From DAISKN01 sp964553925 (GTDB lineage: Bacteria; Acidobacteriota; Vicinamibacteria; Marinacidobacterales; SMYC01): DNA of 64,000 bases. Under the pieces are notes generated by a model that was given only the letters and a program-made list of their open reading frames with translations, did no database searches and was not told where the DNA came from. Positions 7,323 through 15,676 of the stretch are shown here, piece by piece. The stretch lies in assembly GCA_964553925.1 (NCBI GenBank), contig CAZKNR010000472.1:1-64000 (forward strand), given 5' to 3'. A program made the position numbers and the translations under genes. Every line of letters starts with the position of its first letter. Positions within the stretch are counted from its first letter, which is position 1.

Positions 7323-9596
7323 GTGGCGGCGAACCTCTCCCCTTCGAGCGCGCTCTCGCGGCGAAACGGGTCTCACCGGGCCTTTCTGCCGGCGGAGCGG
7401 CTGTCCGAAGTCCTGGGCGTCGTCCTGATGGCGCTCGCGCTCATGGTCGCGGTGAGCCTGCTTACCCACTCCGCCTCCGACCCCGCCTGGTATTTCCACG
7501 AGACCAGCACAAGGGCCACGGAGAATCTGATCGGACCCGCGGGGGCGTTCCTCTCGGAAGCTTTCCTCCAGGTCTTCGGGCTCGCCTCGTACCTGGTTGC
7601 CATCCTCGCCTTCGCGACGGGGTGGAATCGCTTCTGGTTCCAGCCGGTCGACTCCAAGCCGACGAAGCTCATGGGTCTGGTCACGATCGTCGCCTGTCTC
7701 GCGGCGCTACTGGCGCTCGCCCTCGGAGAGATGCCTCTTTCGGGAGTCCTCACTCCTGCGGGAGGCGCCGTCGGGGCGATGCTCGCTTCCTACCTCGTCT
7801 CCGCACTCAACCCCATGGGGGCTTTCATCCTGCTGGTGACGATCTTGTTCACCGCGATCGTCGTCGTCACCCATTGGTCGCTCTCGAGCGGATTCCGCGC
7901 GTACTCCACCTGGCAGAAGAAGAAAGGCGCCGAGATCGCGACCGCCTTCCATCGCTACCGCGAGACGAAGCGGAAGGAGAAGCTCCGCGAGCGCGTCGTG
8001 AAGAAGCACGCGAAGCAGGCCAAGGCGAAAGCGGACGAGCAGGCGGCGCCGAAGGACGCGAAGGCGCCCGATGCGAAGAAGACGCCCGTGGTCATCGCCG
8101 AGATCAAGCAGGAGATATTGCCCTTCACCCCGAAGAAGGGCCGATGGAACATGCCGCCTTTCGGGATCCTGGAGGTCCGGCGCGAGGAGATCAAGGCCGA
8201 CGAAAAAGACCTCATGGAGCAGGCGAAGACGCTTCAGTCGCGCTCGCGGGAGTTCGCGGTCGAGGGGCAGGTGCTCCAGATTCACCCCGGTCCCGTCGTC
8301 ACCACCTTCGAGTTCAAGCCCGACGCCGGGATAAAGTACAGCAAGATCACCTCGCTCGCCGACGACCTCTGCCTCGCGCTCCAGGCGGAGTCGGTCCGCA
8401 TCGATCGCATCTCCGGAAAATCCACCGTAGGAATCGAGATCCCGAACCGCGTTCGCGAGACCATCGGGCTTCGAGAGCTCCTCGAGTCCGAGGAGTTCCA
8501 GGGAAGCTCGTCGCGGCTCACGCTCGCTCTGGGAAAAACCATCGACGGCGCTCCCTACATGAGCGACCTCGCAAAGATGCCGCACCTCCTCATCGCGGGC
8601 GCGACGGGAAGCGGCAAGTCGGTTCTCCTCAACAGCCTCATCTGCTCCATCCTCTACAAGTCGAGTCCGGACGAAGTGCGTTTGATCCTGATCGATCCCA
8701 AGCACGTCGAGCTCGGGGTCTACCAGGACATCCCGCACCTGCTTACACCGGTCGTAACCGACCCGAAGAGGGCGAGCGAGGTCTTGAAGTGGGTGGTCTG
8801 GGAGATGGAATGCCGGATCAAGATGCTCGCCTCCGAGGGGGTGCGCAACATCGATCAGTACAACAACATCCTCAAGGGAGCGGTCGAGGCGGGCGAGAAG
8901 AAACAGAACGAGCGCGGAGAACCGCTCCGCCCGCTGCCCTATGTGATGGTGGTCATCGACGAGCTCGCGGACTTGATGATGGTGTCTTCGTCCGACGTGG
9001 AGGATGCGATCACCCGCCTCGCCCAGATGTCGCGCGCCGTCGGCATTCATCTGGTCCTCGCGACCCAGAGGCCGTCGGTCGACGTCATCACCGGCATCAT
9101 CAAGGCGAACTTTCCCGCCCGGATCGCGTTCCGGGTCGCCTCGAGAGTGGATTCCAGAACCATTCTCGATGGAAACGGCGCCGAGCAGCTCCTGGGCCGC
9201 GGCGACATGCTCCTGCTGCCGCCCGGCTCGGCGAGGCTCGTTCGCCTGCACGGTCCTTTCGTCTCCGAGGCGGAGGTGGGCCGGCTCGTCGCGTTCTGGC
9301 GGCGCGAAGGGAAGCCCGAGTACAACGCATCGATCCTCGAGGCCCAGGAGGCGACCGATCTCGCAGCTTACGAGAAGGACGAGATGTTCGACAAAGCGGC
9401 CCGCGTCATCGTGGAGACGAGGGTCGCTTCCGTCTCCAATCTCCAGAGGCGCCTCAGGCTCGGATACAGCCGGGCGGCGCGCATCATGGATATGCTCGAA
9501 GCGGACGGCATCGTCGGACCGAACGACGGATCGAACCGTCGCGAGGTCCTCGTGCCCAAGGACTATTTCGATGAGGTGGACCGCCAGCTCCGGTAG
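7323..9596 (+). CDS. ftsK: DNA translocase FtsK/SpoIIIE
   Basis: A 757-residue septal DNA pump that moves chromosome termini apart before division. The N-terminus has four to five transmembrane segments (about 25-185), then a basic/Ala-rich linker. The motor domain has Walker A GATGSGKS (426-433), LIDPKHVEL, Walker B VMVVIDELADLMM and the LATQRPSVDVITG stretch. The last 65 or so residues form the gamma winged helix that reads KOPS-like polarity sites. It starts with GTG 6 nt after the RNase J stop. Its 3' end overlaps the next gene by 26 nt, suggesting coupled expression with a cell-wall amidase. Confidence 0.96.
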   Translation: MAANLSPSSALSRRNGSHRAFLPAERLSEVLGVVLMALALMVAVSLLTHSASDPAWYFHETSTRATENLIGPAGAFLSEAFLQVFGLASYLVAILAFATGWNRFWFQPVDSKPTKLMGLVTIVACLAALLALALGEMPLSGVLTPAGGAVGAMLASYLVSALNPMGAFILLVTILFTAIVVVTHWSLSSGFRAYSTWQKKKGAEIATAFHRYRETKRKEKLRERVVKKHAKQAKAKADEQAAPKDAKAPDAKKTPVVIAEIKQEILPFTPKKGRWNMPPFGILEVRREEIKADEKDLMEQAKTLQSRSREFAVEGQVLQIHPGPVVTTFEFKPDAGIKYSKITSLADDLCLALQAESVRIDRISGKSTVGIEIPNRVRETIGLRELLESEEFQGSSSRLTLALGKTIDGAPYMSDLAKMPHLLIAGATGSGKSVLLNSLICSILYKSSPDEVRLILIDPKHVELGVYQDIPHLLTPVVTDPKRASEVLKWVVWEMECRIKMLASEGVRNIDQYNNILKGAVEAGEKKQNERGEPLRPLPYVMVVIDELADLMMVSSSDVEDAITRLAQMSRAVGIHLVLATQRPSVDVITGIIKANFPARIAFRVASRVDSRTILDGNGAEQLLGRGDMLLLPPGSARLVRLHGPFVSEAEVGRLVAFWRREGKPEYNASILEAQEATDLAAYEKDEMFDKAARVIVETRVASVSNLQRRLRLGYSRAARIMDMLEADGIVGPNDGSNRREVLVPKDYFDEVDRQLR

Positions 9597-11394
9597 GACC
9601 GCGCTCGGCCTTCTTGCCCTCCTGTTCTCGGCGGGAGGGGCGGCCGAGGGAGCGCAGGCGTCCGCGCGGAAGCTCTACGACGAGGCGCACGCCGCCGAGA
9701 CCCGGCTTCACCAATCGAAGTCCCGCACCGCGAAGAAAAGCGAATGGGTGCGCGTGGCCCGGATGTACCGCTCGGTCGTAGTCTCCCATCCCCAAAGCGG
9801 CTACACCGACGATGCGCTCTTCTACGAGGCCGAGATTTACCGCGAGGTGTCACAGCTTTTCAACGACGACGTCGCCCTCGAGCGGTCGCTCGACTCTTAC
9901 CTCCTCCTCGCGACCGGCTATCCGTCGAGCAAATGGGCTCCCCGCGCCCTTCTTAACCGAGGCAAGATCCAGCTCGAGCGCCGTTCCGACCGCAAGGGGG
10001 CCTCGGCCGAGTTTTCCAAGGTCGTCGCCGATTGGCCGGGCACTCCCGAAGCGGCCGAGGCGAGACGGGTTCTCGAGGACATGTCCCCGGCCAGGCGCGC
10101 CGTGGCCGGGCCCGAGCGCGAGATTTTCCCGAGCGGCATCGTGGGAGTGCGCAACATCCGGCAGTGGACGGGAACCGAGTACACGCGAATCGTCATCGAC
10201 CTCGACGAGGAGGTGAAATACACGGAGGGAAGCGTTCAGGATCCCGCGCGCATCTACTTCGACCTTCTCGGCTCCCGCGTCACCAAGGACCTCGCCGCCC
10301 GGATCTTTCCCGTGGGCGACGGATTCCTCCAGCAGATTCGGGTCGGCCAGAACAAATCCGATGTGGTGAGAGTGGTCCTCGACTTTCAGAACCTGAGCGA
10401 GTACAACGTCTTCACCCTTCCCGATCCCTACCGGCTCGTCGTCGATATCCTGGGAAAGGCACCGGATCAGCGAACGCCGGTTGAAGTGGTCTCGGCCACC
10501 GCGCCCGCGGAGGAGGTCCCGGCGCCAACTCCCACGGCGCCTTCGAAGATCGAGGCGGAAGCGACGCCTGAGCCGGAGCCGGTCGCCGCGGAGGCCTCGC
10601 CCGACGTCATTCGCGTTCCGCCGGCGCCAAGGGTCGATGGCTACTCCATCGTTCAGCAGCTCGGTCTCTCCGCTTCGAGGGTGGTGATCGACGCGGGCCA
10701 CGGCGGGCACGACCCGGGGACGATGAACAAGAGTGGCTTGCGCGAGAAGGACGTGGTCCTCGACGTCTCGAAGCGCCTGAGGAAGCTCCTGGAGAAGGAC
10801 GGCTTCGAGGTGGTGATGACCCGCGACAGCGATGTCTTCATCCCTCTCGAGGAGCGTACCGCGATCGCGAACTCGAAGGGCGCCGATCTGTTCCTTTCCA
10901 TCCACGTGAACGCCGCCCGGAGCACCAAGCCGCGGGGCACGGAGACCTACTTTCTCAACCTCGCGACGACCCCCGACGCGGAAGAAGTCGCCGCCCGAGA
11001 GAACGCGGTGACGACCCGGAGAGTCAGCGAGCTCGGGAGTATCCTGCAGAAGGTCCTGAACAACGAGAAGATCACCGAGTCACGGGAGCTCGCGGGCCGA
11101 GTGCAAAACTCGCTTTCCTCCGAGCTCTATACCTCAGCCAAGGATCCGCGAAATCGCGGAGTGAAGACGGCGCCCTTCTACGTTCTCCTGGGGGCCCAGA
11201 TGCCCTCGGTCCTGGTCGAGGTCGCGTACTTGACGAACCGCAAGGACGCGGAGCTCCTCGGCGACGGCGCGTTCCGGCAGAAGGTGGCGGAGTCGATTTC
11301 GGCCGGGATCCGCCGCTACCAGGACTCGCTCGCACGCACCACGAGGACCGAAGGCTCGGGAGCGCGGGTCGCCGAGAAGCAACAGCCGCGTTAG
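9571..11394 (+). CDS. N-acetylmuramoyl-L-alanine amidase (AmiC-like) with TPR-like and AMIN domains
   Basis: A 607-residue secreted amidase that cleaves the amide between MurNAc and L-Ala to separate daughter-cell peptidoglycan. Order: signal peptide (about 1-31), a TPR-like helical segment (about 35-170), an AMIN domain (about 185-285) for envelope targeting, a Pro/Ala/Glu-rich linker, and an Amidase_3 domain (about 370-595). Zinc-site motifs are VIDAGHGGHDPG, a downstream Glu (REKDV), SIHVNA and the terminal catalytic Glu in VLVEVAYLTN. The ATG at 9571 has an AAGGA ribosome site 8 nt upstream and lies inside the ftsK 3' end. Confidence 0.92.
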   Translation: MRWTASSGRTALGLLALLFSAGGAAEGAQASARKLYDEAHAAETRLHQSKSRTAKKSEWVRVARMYRSVVVSHPQSGYTDDALFYEAEIYREVSQLFNDDVALERSLDSYLLLATGYPSSKWAPRALLNRGKIQLERRSDRKGASAEFSKVVADWPGTPEAAEARRVLEDMSPARRAVAGPEREIFPSGIVGVRNIRQWTGTEYTRIVIDLDEEVKYTEGSVQDPARIYFDLLGSRVTKDLAARIFPVGDGFLQQIRVGQNKSDVVRVVLDFQNLSEYNVFTLPDPYRLVVDILGKAPDQRTPVEVVSATAPAEEVPAPTPTAPSKIEAEATPEPEPVAAEASPDVIRVPPAPRVDGYSIVQQLGLSASRVVIDAGHGGHDPGTMNKSGLREKDVVLDVSKRLRKLLEKDGFEVVMTRDSDVFIPLEERTAIANSKGADLFLSIHVNAARSTKPRGTETYFLNLATTPDAEEVAARENAVTTRRVSELGSILQKVLNNEKITESRELAGRVQNSLSSELYTSAKDPRNRGVKTAPFYVLLGAQMPSVLVEVAYLTNRKDAELLGDGAFRQKVAESISAGIRRYQDSLARTTRTEGSGARVAEKQQPR

Positions 11395-11402
11395 AATGAT
11401 TC

Positions 11403-11711
11403 ATGCTTCTCGATCTCCTCGCGCGAGTGCCTTACGCTCTCCCGATTCTCTTCGCTCTCCAGCCGGCTGACGACGGCATCCGCTACTTCTCCGTGAAGGA
11501 CCCGGAGACCGACCAAGGACAGGTGTTCGCCAAGTTCATCCTCAACGCGTTCTTCTTCGTGGGCGTGACCCTTGTCGTCGTCGTGGGCATCGGCATCGCG
11601 TTTGGAAGCTTCCGCGTGTGGCTTCTTGAAAAGTACCCCCACAACCGTTTCAACGGTGTCCCCTCGGACGATCCGTGCGAGACCTTCCGCCTGCGCGATA
11701 TCAGCAAGTAG
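11403..11711 (+). CDS. Small single-pass membrane protein, unknown function
   Basis: A 102-residue protein not matched to a known family. It has a short hydrophobic N-terminus (about 1-20), a polar stretch, one clear transmembrane helix (about 43-68, FFFVGVTLVVVVGIGIAFGS) and a polar tail. It follows the amidase gene by 8 nt and could be co-transcribed with it. The only interpretable feature is membrane localisation; a role in division or envelope is only suggested by the neighbours. Confidence 0.65.
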   Translation: MLLDLLARVPYALPILFALQPADDGIRYFSVKDPETDQGQVFAKFILNAFFFVGVTLVVVVGIGIAFGSFRVWLLEKYPHNRFNGVPSDDPCETFRLRDISK

Positions 11712-11714
11712 CAG

Positions 11715-12275
11715 CTAGAATACGACGCGAATGCGCGCCCGTACGCTCGTTCCGTCTCCCGCGCGGGACAGGACGATGTCGCCCGACTCCGCGCCCGCGG
11801 GGATTCGAAAGCGAACGCTCTCGCGCGCCCGAACGACTCTTTCCCCACGGCACCCGGGGCACCATCCGTAGAACCCGAAGCCGCTTCCCCCGCAATCGCG
11901 GCAGTCGATGTCTTTCGCGATCTCGAGAACCGCCTCTCCGCCCCGCGCCGCCTCCCCTTCGCTCAGCACGATGTCGACCTCCGCGAGAGCCACCCGGCGC
12001 GGGCGCGCGACGAGCTCGCGGAACGCGGGAAGGGGTTCTTCGAATCCTCCCGTCCAGGAGACGGGTAACGCCTGACTCCGCGCGCTGTCGTCGTAGGTGC
12101 GGCGCCTCTCCGGGTCGGAGAGGGTCTCGTAGGCTTCCTGGATCTCCCGGAACCGCGACACGTCCCCCGGCCGACCGCTGTCGGGGTGCAACTGACGGGC
12201 GAGCCTGCGATAGGCGGCTTTGATCTCGCTTTCGCTGGCGCTCGAGGAGACTCCGAGTAGCTCGTAATACCTCAC
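11715..12275 (-). CDS. Compact DnaJ-like co-chaperone
   Basis: A 186-residue protein with an N-terminal J domain (1-66, HPD at 30-32) that should stimulate an Hsp70 ATPase. It has a linker, a single four-Cys zinc site (CRDC at 125-128 and CPGC at 139-142) and a short C-terminal beta segment. Full DnaJ has about 370 residues and four CxxCxGxG repeats, so this is a mini-DnaJ with one zinc site and a truncated substrate domain. The GTG start overlaps the diguanylate cyclase stop by 4 nt (GTGA), making it the last gene of a three-gene operon. Confidence 0.85.
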   Translation of the reverse strand: MRYYELLGVSSSASESEIKAAYRRLARQLHPDSGRPGDVSRFREIQEAYETLSDPERRRTYDDSARSQALPVSWTGGFEEPLPAFRELVARPRRVALAEVDIVLSEGEAARGGEAVLEIAKDIDCRDCGGSGFGFYGWCPGCRGERVVRARESVRFRIPAGAESGDIVLSRAGDGTSVRARIRVVF

Positions 12276-14374
12276 GGGCGCTTCGCCACCACCTGATTTC
12301 GTCCGAGATGCTTCGCCTCGTACAGCGCCTCGTCCGCCGCTCTCAGAAGAGATTCCGAGTCGGCGGCATCCGCGGGAAAGAGCGCCGCTCCGATGCTGAC
12401 CGTGACCTGTTTTCTCGGTCCGCCGGGATGGATCGGAGCGGCTTCGACCGACTCCCGGAGCCTCTCCGCGGACTCGAGCGCGCCCTTCGCGGTCACGTTC
12501 GGCAAGATCACCACGAACTCCTCCCCGCCGAAGCGCGCGAGCACGTCCCCCTTACGGATCGCCCCCGCCAGGATTCCCGCGACTTTTTTGAGAACGAGGT
12601 CTCCCATCGCGTGCCCGTAGGTGTCGTTGAAGCTCTTGAAGTGGTCGACGTCGGCGATGAGGAGCGCGAGGCTCGACGAGCTGCGGTCGCAGCGGGAGAG
12701 CTCCCGCGCGAACGCGGAGTCGAAATACCGGCGGTTGAAAAGACCCGTGAGCCCGTCGGTCGCCGCGAGGTTCTGGACGCGCTCGTGAACGATCGCGTTC
12801 TCGAGGACGACGGCCGCCTGATTGCAGTAGATCCGCAAAAGCCGCAACTCTCGCGCGGTGAACGAGTCGCCTTTCCGGGTCAGGAGAAGAGCTCCGGAGA
12901 CGCGCTTTTGGACCTTCAAAGGAACCGCGAGGAAGCTCGCTCCCGCGTTCGAGCGCTCTTTCGGGTCGAGGATCGGCATCCCGGAGCGCCGCTCCATGCG
13001 AATCGCGAGCGGATCTTCGCGGGCCCGCAGGATCCATCCAGCCCACGTCGCCGACTCGAGGGGGAAGCGGCTGCCGAGAAGGTCCTTCCGATACCCTTCG
13101 GCCACCACCACCGAGAAGTGGTCCTTGCCTTCCTCCTGGAGGCAGACGGCGCAGGTCTCGAACCTCGAAACGTCGCGCGCGTACGCCACCATATGGTCGA
13201 GAAGCTCGGCGAGCCGGGTCGTGGCGGAGAGTCCCTCGCTCGCTTTCAGAAGCCCTTTGAGCTCGAGCTCTTCCACCGAAAGCAGCGCCTTCTGCCGGAA
13301 GAGCGCCTGGGTCTCCTTCATCTGCTGCGCCACGGATGTCAGGAGCTCGCGCCTCTCGGAGTCGAAATGCTCCGGGGATTCGTGATGCACGACCAGAATC
13401 CAGGGCGGCTCGTCCCAGATGCGAATCGGGACGAGAACGAGGGAAGAGACGGTCTCCGTTTTCGGGATCCAGGGAAGACGGGGGCTGTCGCCTGTGATCG
13501 CGAGCGCGACCTCGCGGTCGGAGCGAAGCACTTCCGCGAGGATCGAGCCCCGGAGGGCAAACCTGCCGCTTTCGAGGTCGTCCTTCGGGCGGGCGCCGAG
13601 GCGCACCCAGAACGAGCTCTCGTCCGCGGATACCTGGAGGAGGACCGCGTCCGCCGCCTGGGTTCCGGTCCTCGCCAGGACCAGAAGGGGCGTCAGGTGG
13701 ATCTCGAGCTTCTGGAGGTGCTCCGCGCGCTGCACCCTTCGCCCGTCCTCGCTCAGAGGGGAAATCGCTTCGTCCTCGTCCGGTCCCTCGAGCTGCCGGA
13801 GCCCCGCGTCGAGGCGCAGGAGGCGATCTTCCGCCCGCTCCGCTCGCTCGCGCTCGGCGCGCTCCATGTAGTTGAAGCCGACGACCGCGAGGAGGAAGAG
13901 CATCGCGACTCGCATCAAGTCGGTGACCGGGGTCCCTGGATGAAAGAACGCATTCGCGATCTCGAGCGAGAGGACCGCGGCCACCATGACCACGACCAGG
14001 CGCCGCGAGAAGGCGACGGAGGCGAGCCCGCCGAGGACGAGATACAGACCCTGCCAGTAGGAGCGGGCACCGCCCGTCAGCTGCACCACGAGATTGACCC
14101 CGCAGGTGAGAAGGAGAAGAAGCGCGAGCTCGTCGAGAAACGAGTGGTGCTTCTCGGCGTATCGAAAGGCGGCGTGCCCGAGGCCAAAGGCAAGCGCGGC
14201 GAGATAGACGAGCCTCAAGAGGTCGAGAGCTCCCAGGTCCCCACCCAGCACGATCGGTGGATTGTCTAGAAAGAGGCCGGCGCCGCTCGTGGCCAGGATG
14301 AAAATCAGAGCCGCGAGAGTCGCGGCGCCGCGCAACCGCCCCGCGGGGACCGCGAGCGCCGTCTGCGTCGTCAC
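12272..14374 (-). CDS. Membrane GAF-GGDEF diguanylate cyclase
   Basis: A 700-residue sensor that should make cyclic di-GMP from two GTP. Six transmembrane helices fill about residues 14-170. A short helical linker follows, then two GAF-like regions (about 215-350 and 370-530), then a GGDEF domain (about 540-700). The catalytic motif is GGEEF (about 616-620). An RxxD product-inhibition site (RKGD) lies five residues before it, so enzyme activity with feedback control is expected. The GTG start overlaps the Fic-like gene stop (GTGA), and its own stop overlaps the mini-DnaJ start. There is no EAL domain. Confidence 0.93.
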   Translation of the reverse strand: MTTQTALAVPAGRLRGAATLAALIFILATSGAGLFLDNPPIVLGGDLGALDLLRLVYLAALAFGLGHAAFRYAEKHHSFLDELALLLLLTCGVNLVVQLTGGARSYWQGLYLVLGGLASVAFSRRLVVVMVAAVLSLEIANAFFHPGTPVTDLMRVAMLFLLAVVGFNYMERAERERAERAEDRLLRLDAGLRQLEGPDEDEAISPLSEDGRRVQRAEHLQKLEIHLTPLLVLARTGTQAADAVLLQVSADESSFWVRLGARPKDDLESGRFALRGSILAEVLRSDREVALAITGDSPRLPWIPKTETVSSLVLVPIRIWDEPPWILVVHHESPEHFDSERRELLTSVAQQMKETQALFRQKALLSVEELELKGLLKASEGLSATTRLAELLDHMVAYARDVSRFETCAVCLQEEGKDHFSVVVAEGYRKDLLGSRFPLESATWAGWILRAREDPLAIRMERRSGMPILDPKERSNAGASFLAVPLKVQKRVSGALLLTRKGDSFTARELRLLRIYCNQAAVVLENAIVHERVQNLAATDGLTGLFNRRYFDSAFARELSRCDRSSSSLALLIADVDHFKSFNDTYGHAMGDLVLKKVAGILAGAIRKGDVLARFGGEEFVVILPNVTAKGALESAERLRESVEAAPIHPGGPRKQVTVSIGAALFPADAADSESLLRAADEALYEAKHLGRNQVVAKRP

Positions 14375-15087
14375 GAGCCCTCTCCCGAGGAGCTCTCGAG
14401 CCCCTCGATCGCGTCGAGGGATCGCCCTAGGGCCGAGGAGAACCGTTGCACCAGAGGCCCGGTGTCGAAGAGGAAGGCGCGCTCTACTTCCCCCCGAACG
14501 GCTTCCGCCTCCTCGAACTTCAAGCTCACGGGTGGATACCCGTCGGCGCAGGAGAAAAAGCTCAGAAAGAGGTGCGCGGTCCGGAAGTTGCCCCGCTCGA
14601 AAGGCGCGATCTCGAGGAAACGTGGAAACCAGAGGGCCATCCGCTCCGTCGGGAACATCCCCCGGCCGCTCCCGCCGTGGAGCCAGTCGAGGAGGTTCTG
14701 GAGCCTCGGCTCGATGAACCGCGCCGACAGGATTCGCGCGTTCTGGAACTGCGGCGCGAGGTCGACGCTGCGGATCTCTCCCCGCGACGGTGGGCTCGAA
14801 AGCCGATGCACGTCGCGAATGAGCCCGAGGTCGAGCTCCTTCCCGGAGGAGGCGGTCGTCTCGATGAGCGCGAGCGCCTCTAGAGCGCCGTCGACAAGCG
14901 GGCCGTCACGCGACAAGCCCGGAGCGCCCGTGAGACGCAGAGTCTCGAGGACCGAGCCTTCGCGGAGCCTGTCGAGGGCGCTTCGCCGGCGCTCCGCCGG
15001 GAGGTCCTTCAATCGGGCGAGCCGGCGCTCCAGAGAGTATCCGGGCGCCTCCCGCCCGCCTTCGGGATGGATCGGTAGCTCCGGCAT
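14371..15087 (-). CDS. Fic-fold protein with degenerate active site
   Basis: A 238-residue protein whose order of helices matches Fic AMP-transferases: an LIRDVHRL helix (about 89-96), LLDWL (132-136), and a Fic-like loop APFERGNFRT (161-170) followed by a hydrophobic helix. The Fic consensus is HPFxxGNGRT. Here the catalytic His is Ala161 and the second loop Gly is Phe168, so nucleotidyl transfer is unlikely. An S-x-x-x-E stretch near 45-49 might correspond to an inhibitory helix but is weak. It is the first gene of an operon with the diguanylate cyclase and mini-DnaJ. A regulatory pseudoenzyme is the favoured reading; assignment rests on pattern similarity. Confidence 0.7.
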   Translation of the reverse strand: MPELPIHPEGGREAPGYSLERRLARLKDLPAERRRSALDRLREGSVLETLRLTGAPGLSRDGPLVDGALEALALIETTASSGKELDLGLIRDVHRLSSPPSRGEIRSVDLAPQFQNARILSARFIEPRLQNLLDWLHGGSGRGMFPTERMALWFPRFLEIAPFERGNFRTAHLFLSFFSCADGYPPVSLKFEEAEAVRGEVERAFLFDTGPLVQRFSSALGRSLDAIEGLESSSGEGS

Positions 15088-15115
15088 GTCCTGATCTGAC
15101 CGGATTGTACCTTAA

Positions 15116-15178
15116 TCCGCCTTCGCCCTTACGGGCTACGGCGGACAAGTCCGCCTTCCCTTGCGGGCCTCGGCGAAG
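15116..15178. repeat. Two tandem REP-like hairpins
   Basis: Two adjacent imperfect hairpins fill the gap between the XRE regulator and the Fic-like gene. Unit 1 (15116-15145) is TCCGCC-TTC-GCCC-TTAC-GGGC-TAC-GGCGGA. Unit 2 (15150-15178) repeats the same layout with the stem TCCGCC/GGCGA. A third copy is at 26229-26253. They may act as terminators or REP-type mobile repeats. Confidence 0.6.
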
Positions 15179-15556
15179 CTACATCGCTGCGGCTCTCGCG
15201 GCACGGCTGGACGCTTTCTCGAGGTGCAATCCGATCCGCTCCACCACATGGAGAAGCTCCATCTGGAGGCGCGGGTCCCGGGAGATGCGGCGGAACGCCC
15301 GCAGGAGGCGATGCTCCTTGGGGCCGAGGCTATCCTCCCCTTCCACCTCCGTCTCGACCGCGGATACGAAATAGCCCAACGGAACCTCGAGCGCTCTCGC
15401 GATTTTCAACATCCATTCCAAGGAGATCTTCCGGCGCCCGAGCTCGAAATTGGTGAGAGCGCCTTGAGAAATGCCGATTCGACGAGCCAGGTCTTTCTGT
15501 TTGATGCCTTGCTCCAATCGGACGTTGCGGATGCGTTGCCCGATCTTCTTGAACAT
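15179..15556 (-). CDS. XRE-family helix-turn-helix regulator
   Basis: A 125-residue DNA-binding protein with a Cro/C1-type HTH at about residues 5-60 (RIRNVRLEQGIKQKDLA, then ISQGALTNFE) and a helical C-terminal tail ending in an Ala/Arg-rich stretch. The start at 15556 is chosen because a strong AAGGGGG ribosome site lies just upstream. It is preceded by a good sigma-70-type promoter. The Fic/GGDEF/DnaJ operon starts 91 nt downstream in the same direction, so control of that operon is possible but unproven. Confidence 0.9.
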   Translation of the reverse strand: MFKKIGQRIRNVRLEQGIKQKDLARRIGISQGALTNFELGRRKISLEWMLKIARALEVPLGYFVSAVETEVEGEDSLGPKEHRLLRAFRRISRDPRLQMELLHVVERIGLHLEKASSRAARAAAM

Positions 15557-15615
15557 GCGGGACCCCCTTCGCAAAGGTGACTTACTTCCGAGTTGTTGGG
15601 GGTTAGGGTGGGGGT

Positions 15616-15644
15616 ATTCTCTATCAGCAACGAAACGATGTCAA
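15616..15644 (-). promoter_or_regulatory. Sigma-70-type promoter for the XRE gene
   Basis: On the minus strand a perfect -35 TTGACA (15644-15639) is followed by a 17-nt spacer and GAGAAT (15621-15616, 4 of 6 matches to TATAAT). It lies about 60 nt before the XRE start codon. Confidence 0.5.
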
Positions 15645-15676
15645 CAGGAAAACCAGCGGTGAGATCCGTCACTCCG

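Noticed and set aside
5433..7499. 688-codon minus-strand frame opposite RNase J
   Set aside because: It is antisense to a protein with full catalytic motifs and shows no family pattern of its own.
6821..9574. 917-codon plus-strand frame across RNase J and ftsK
   Set aside because: It is out of frame with two strongly conserved proteins and has shadow-type Arg/Gly/Pro-rich composition with no motif.
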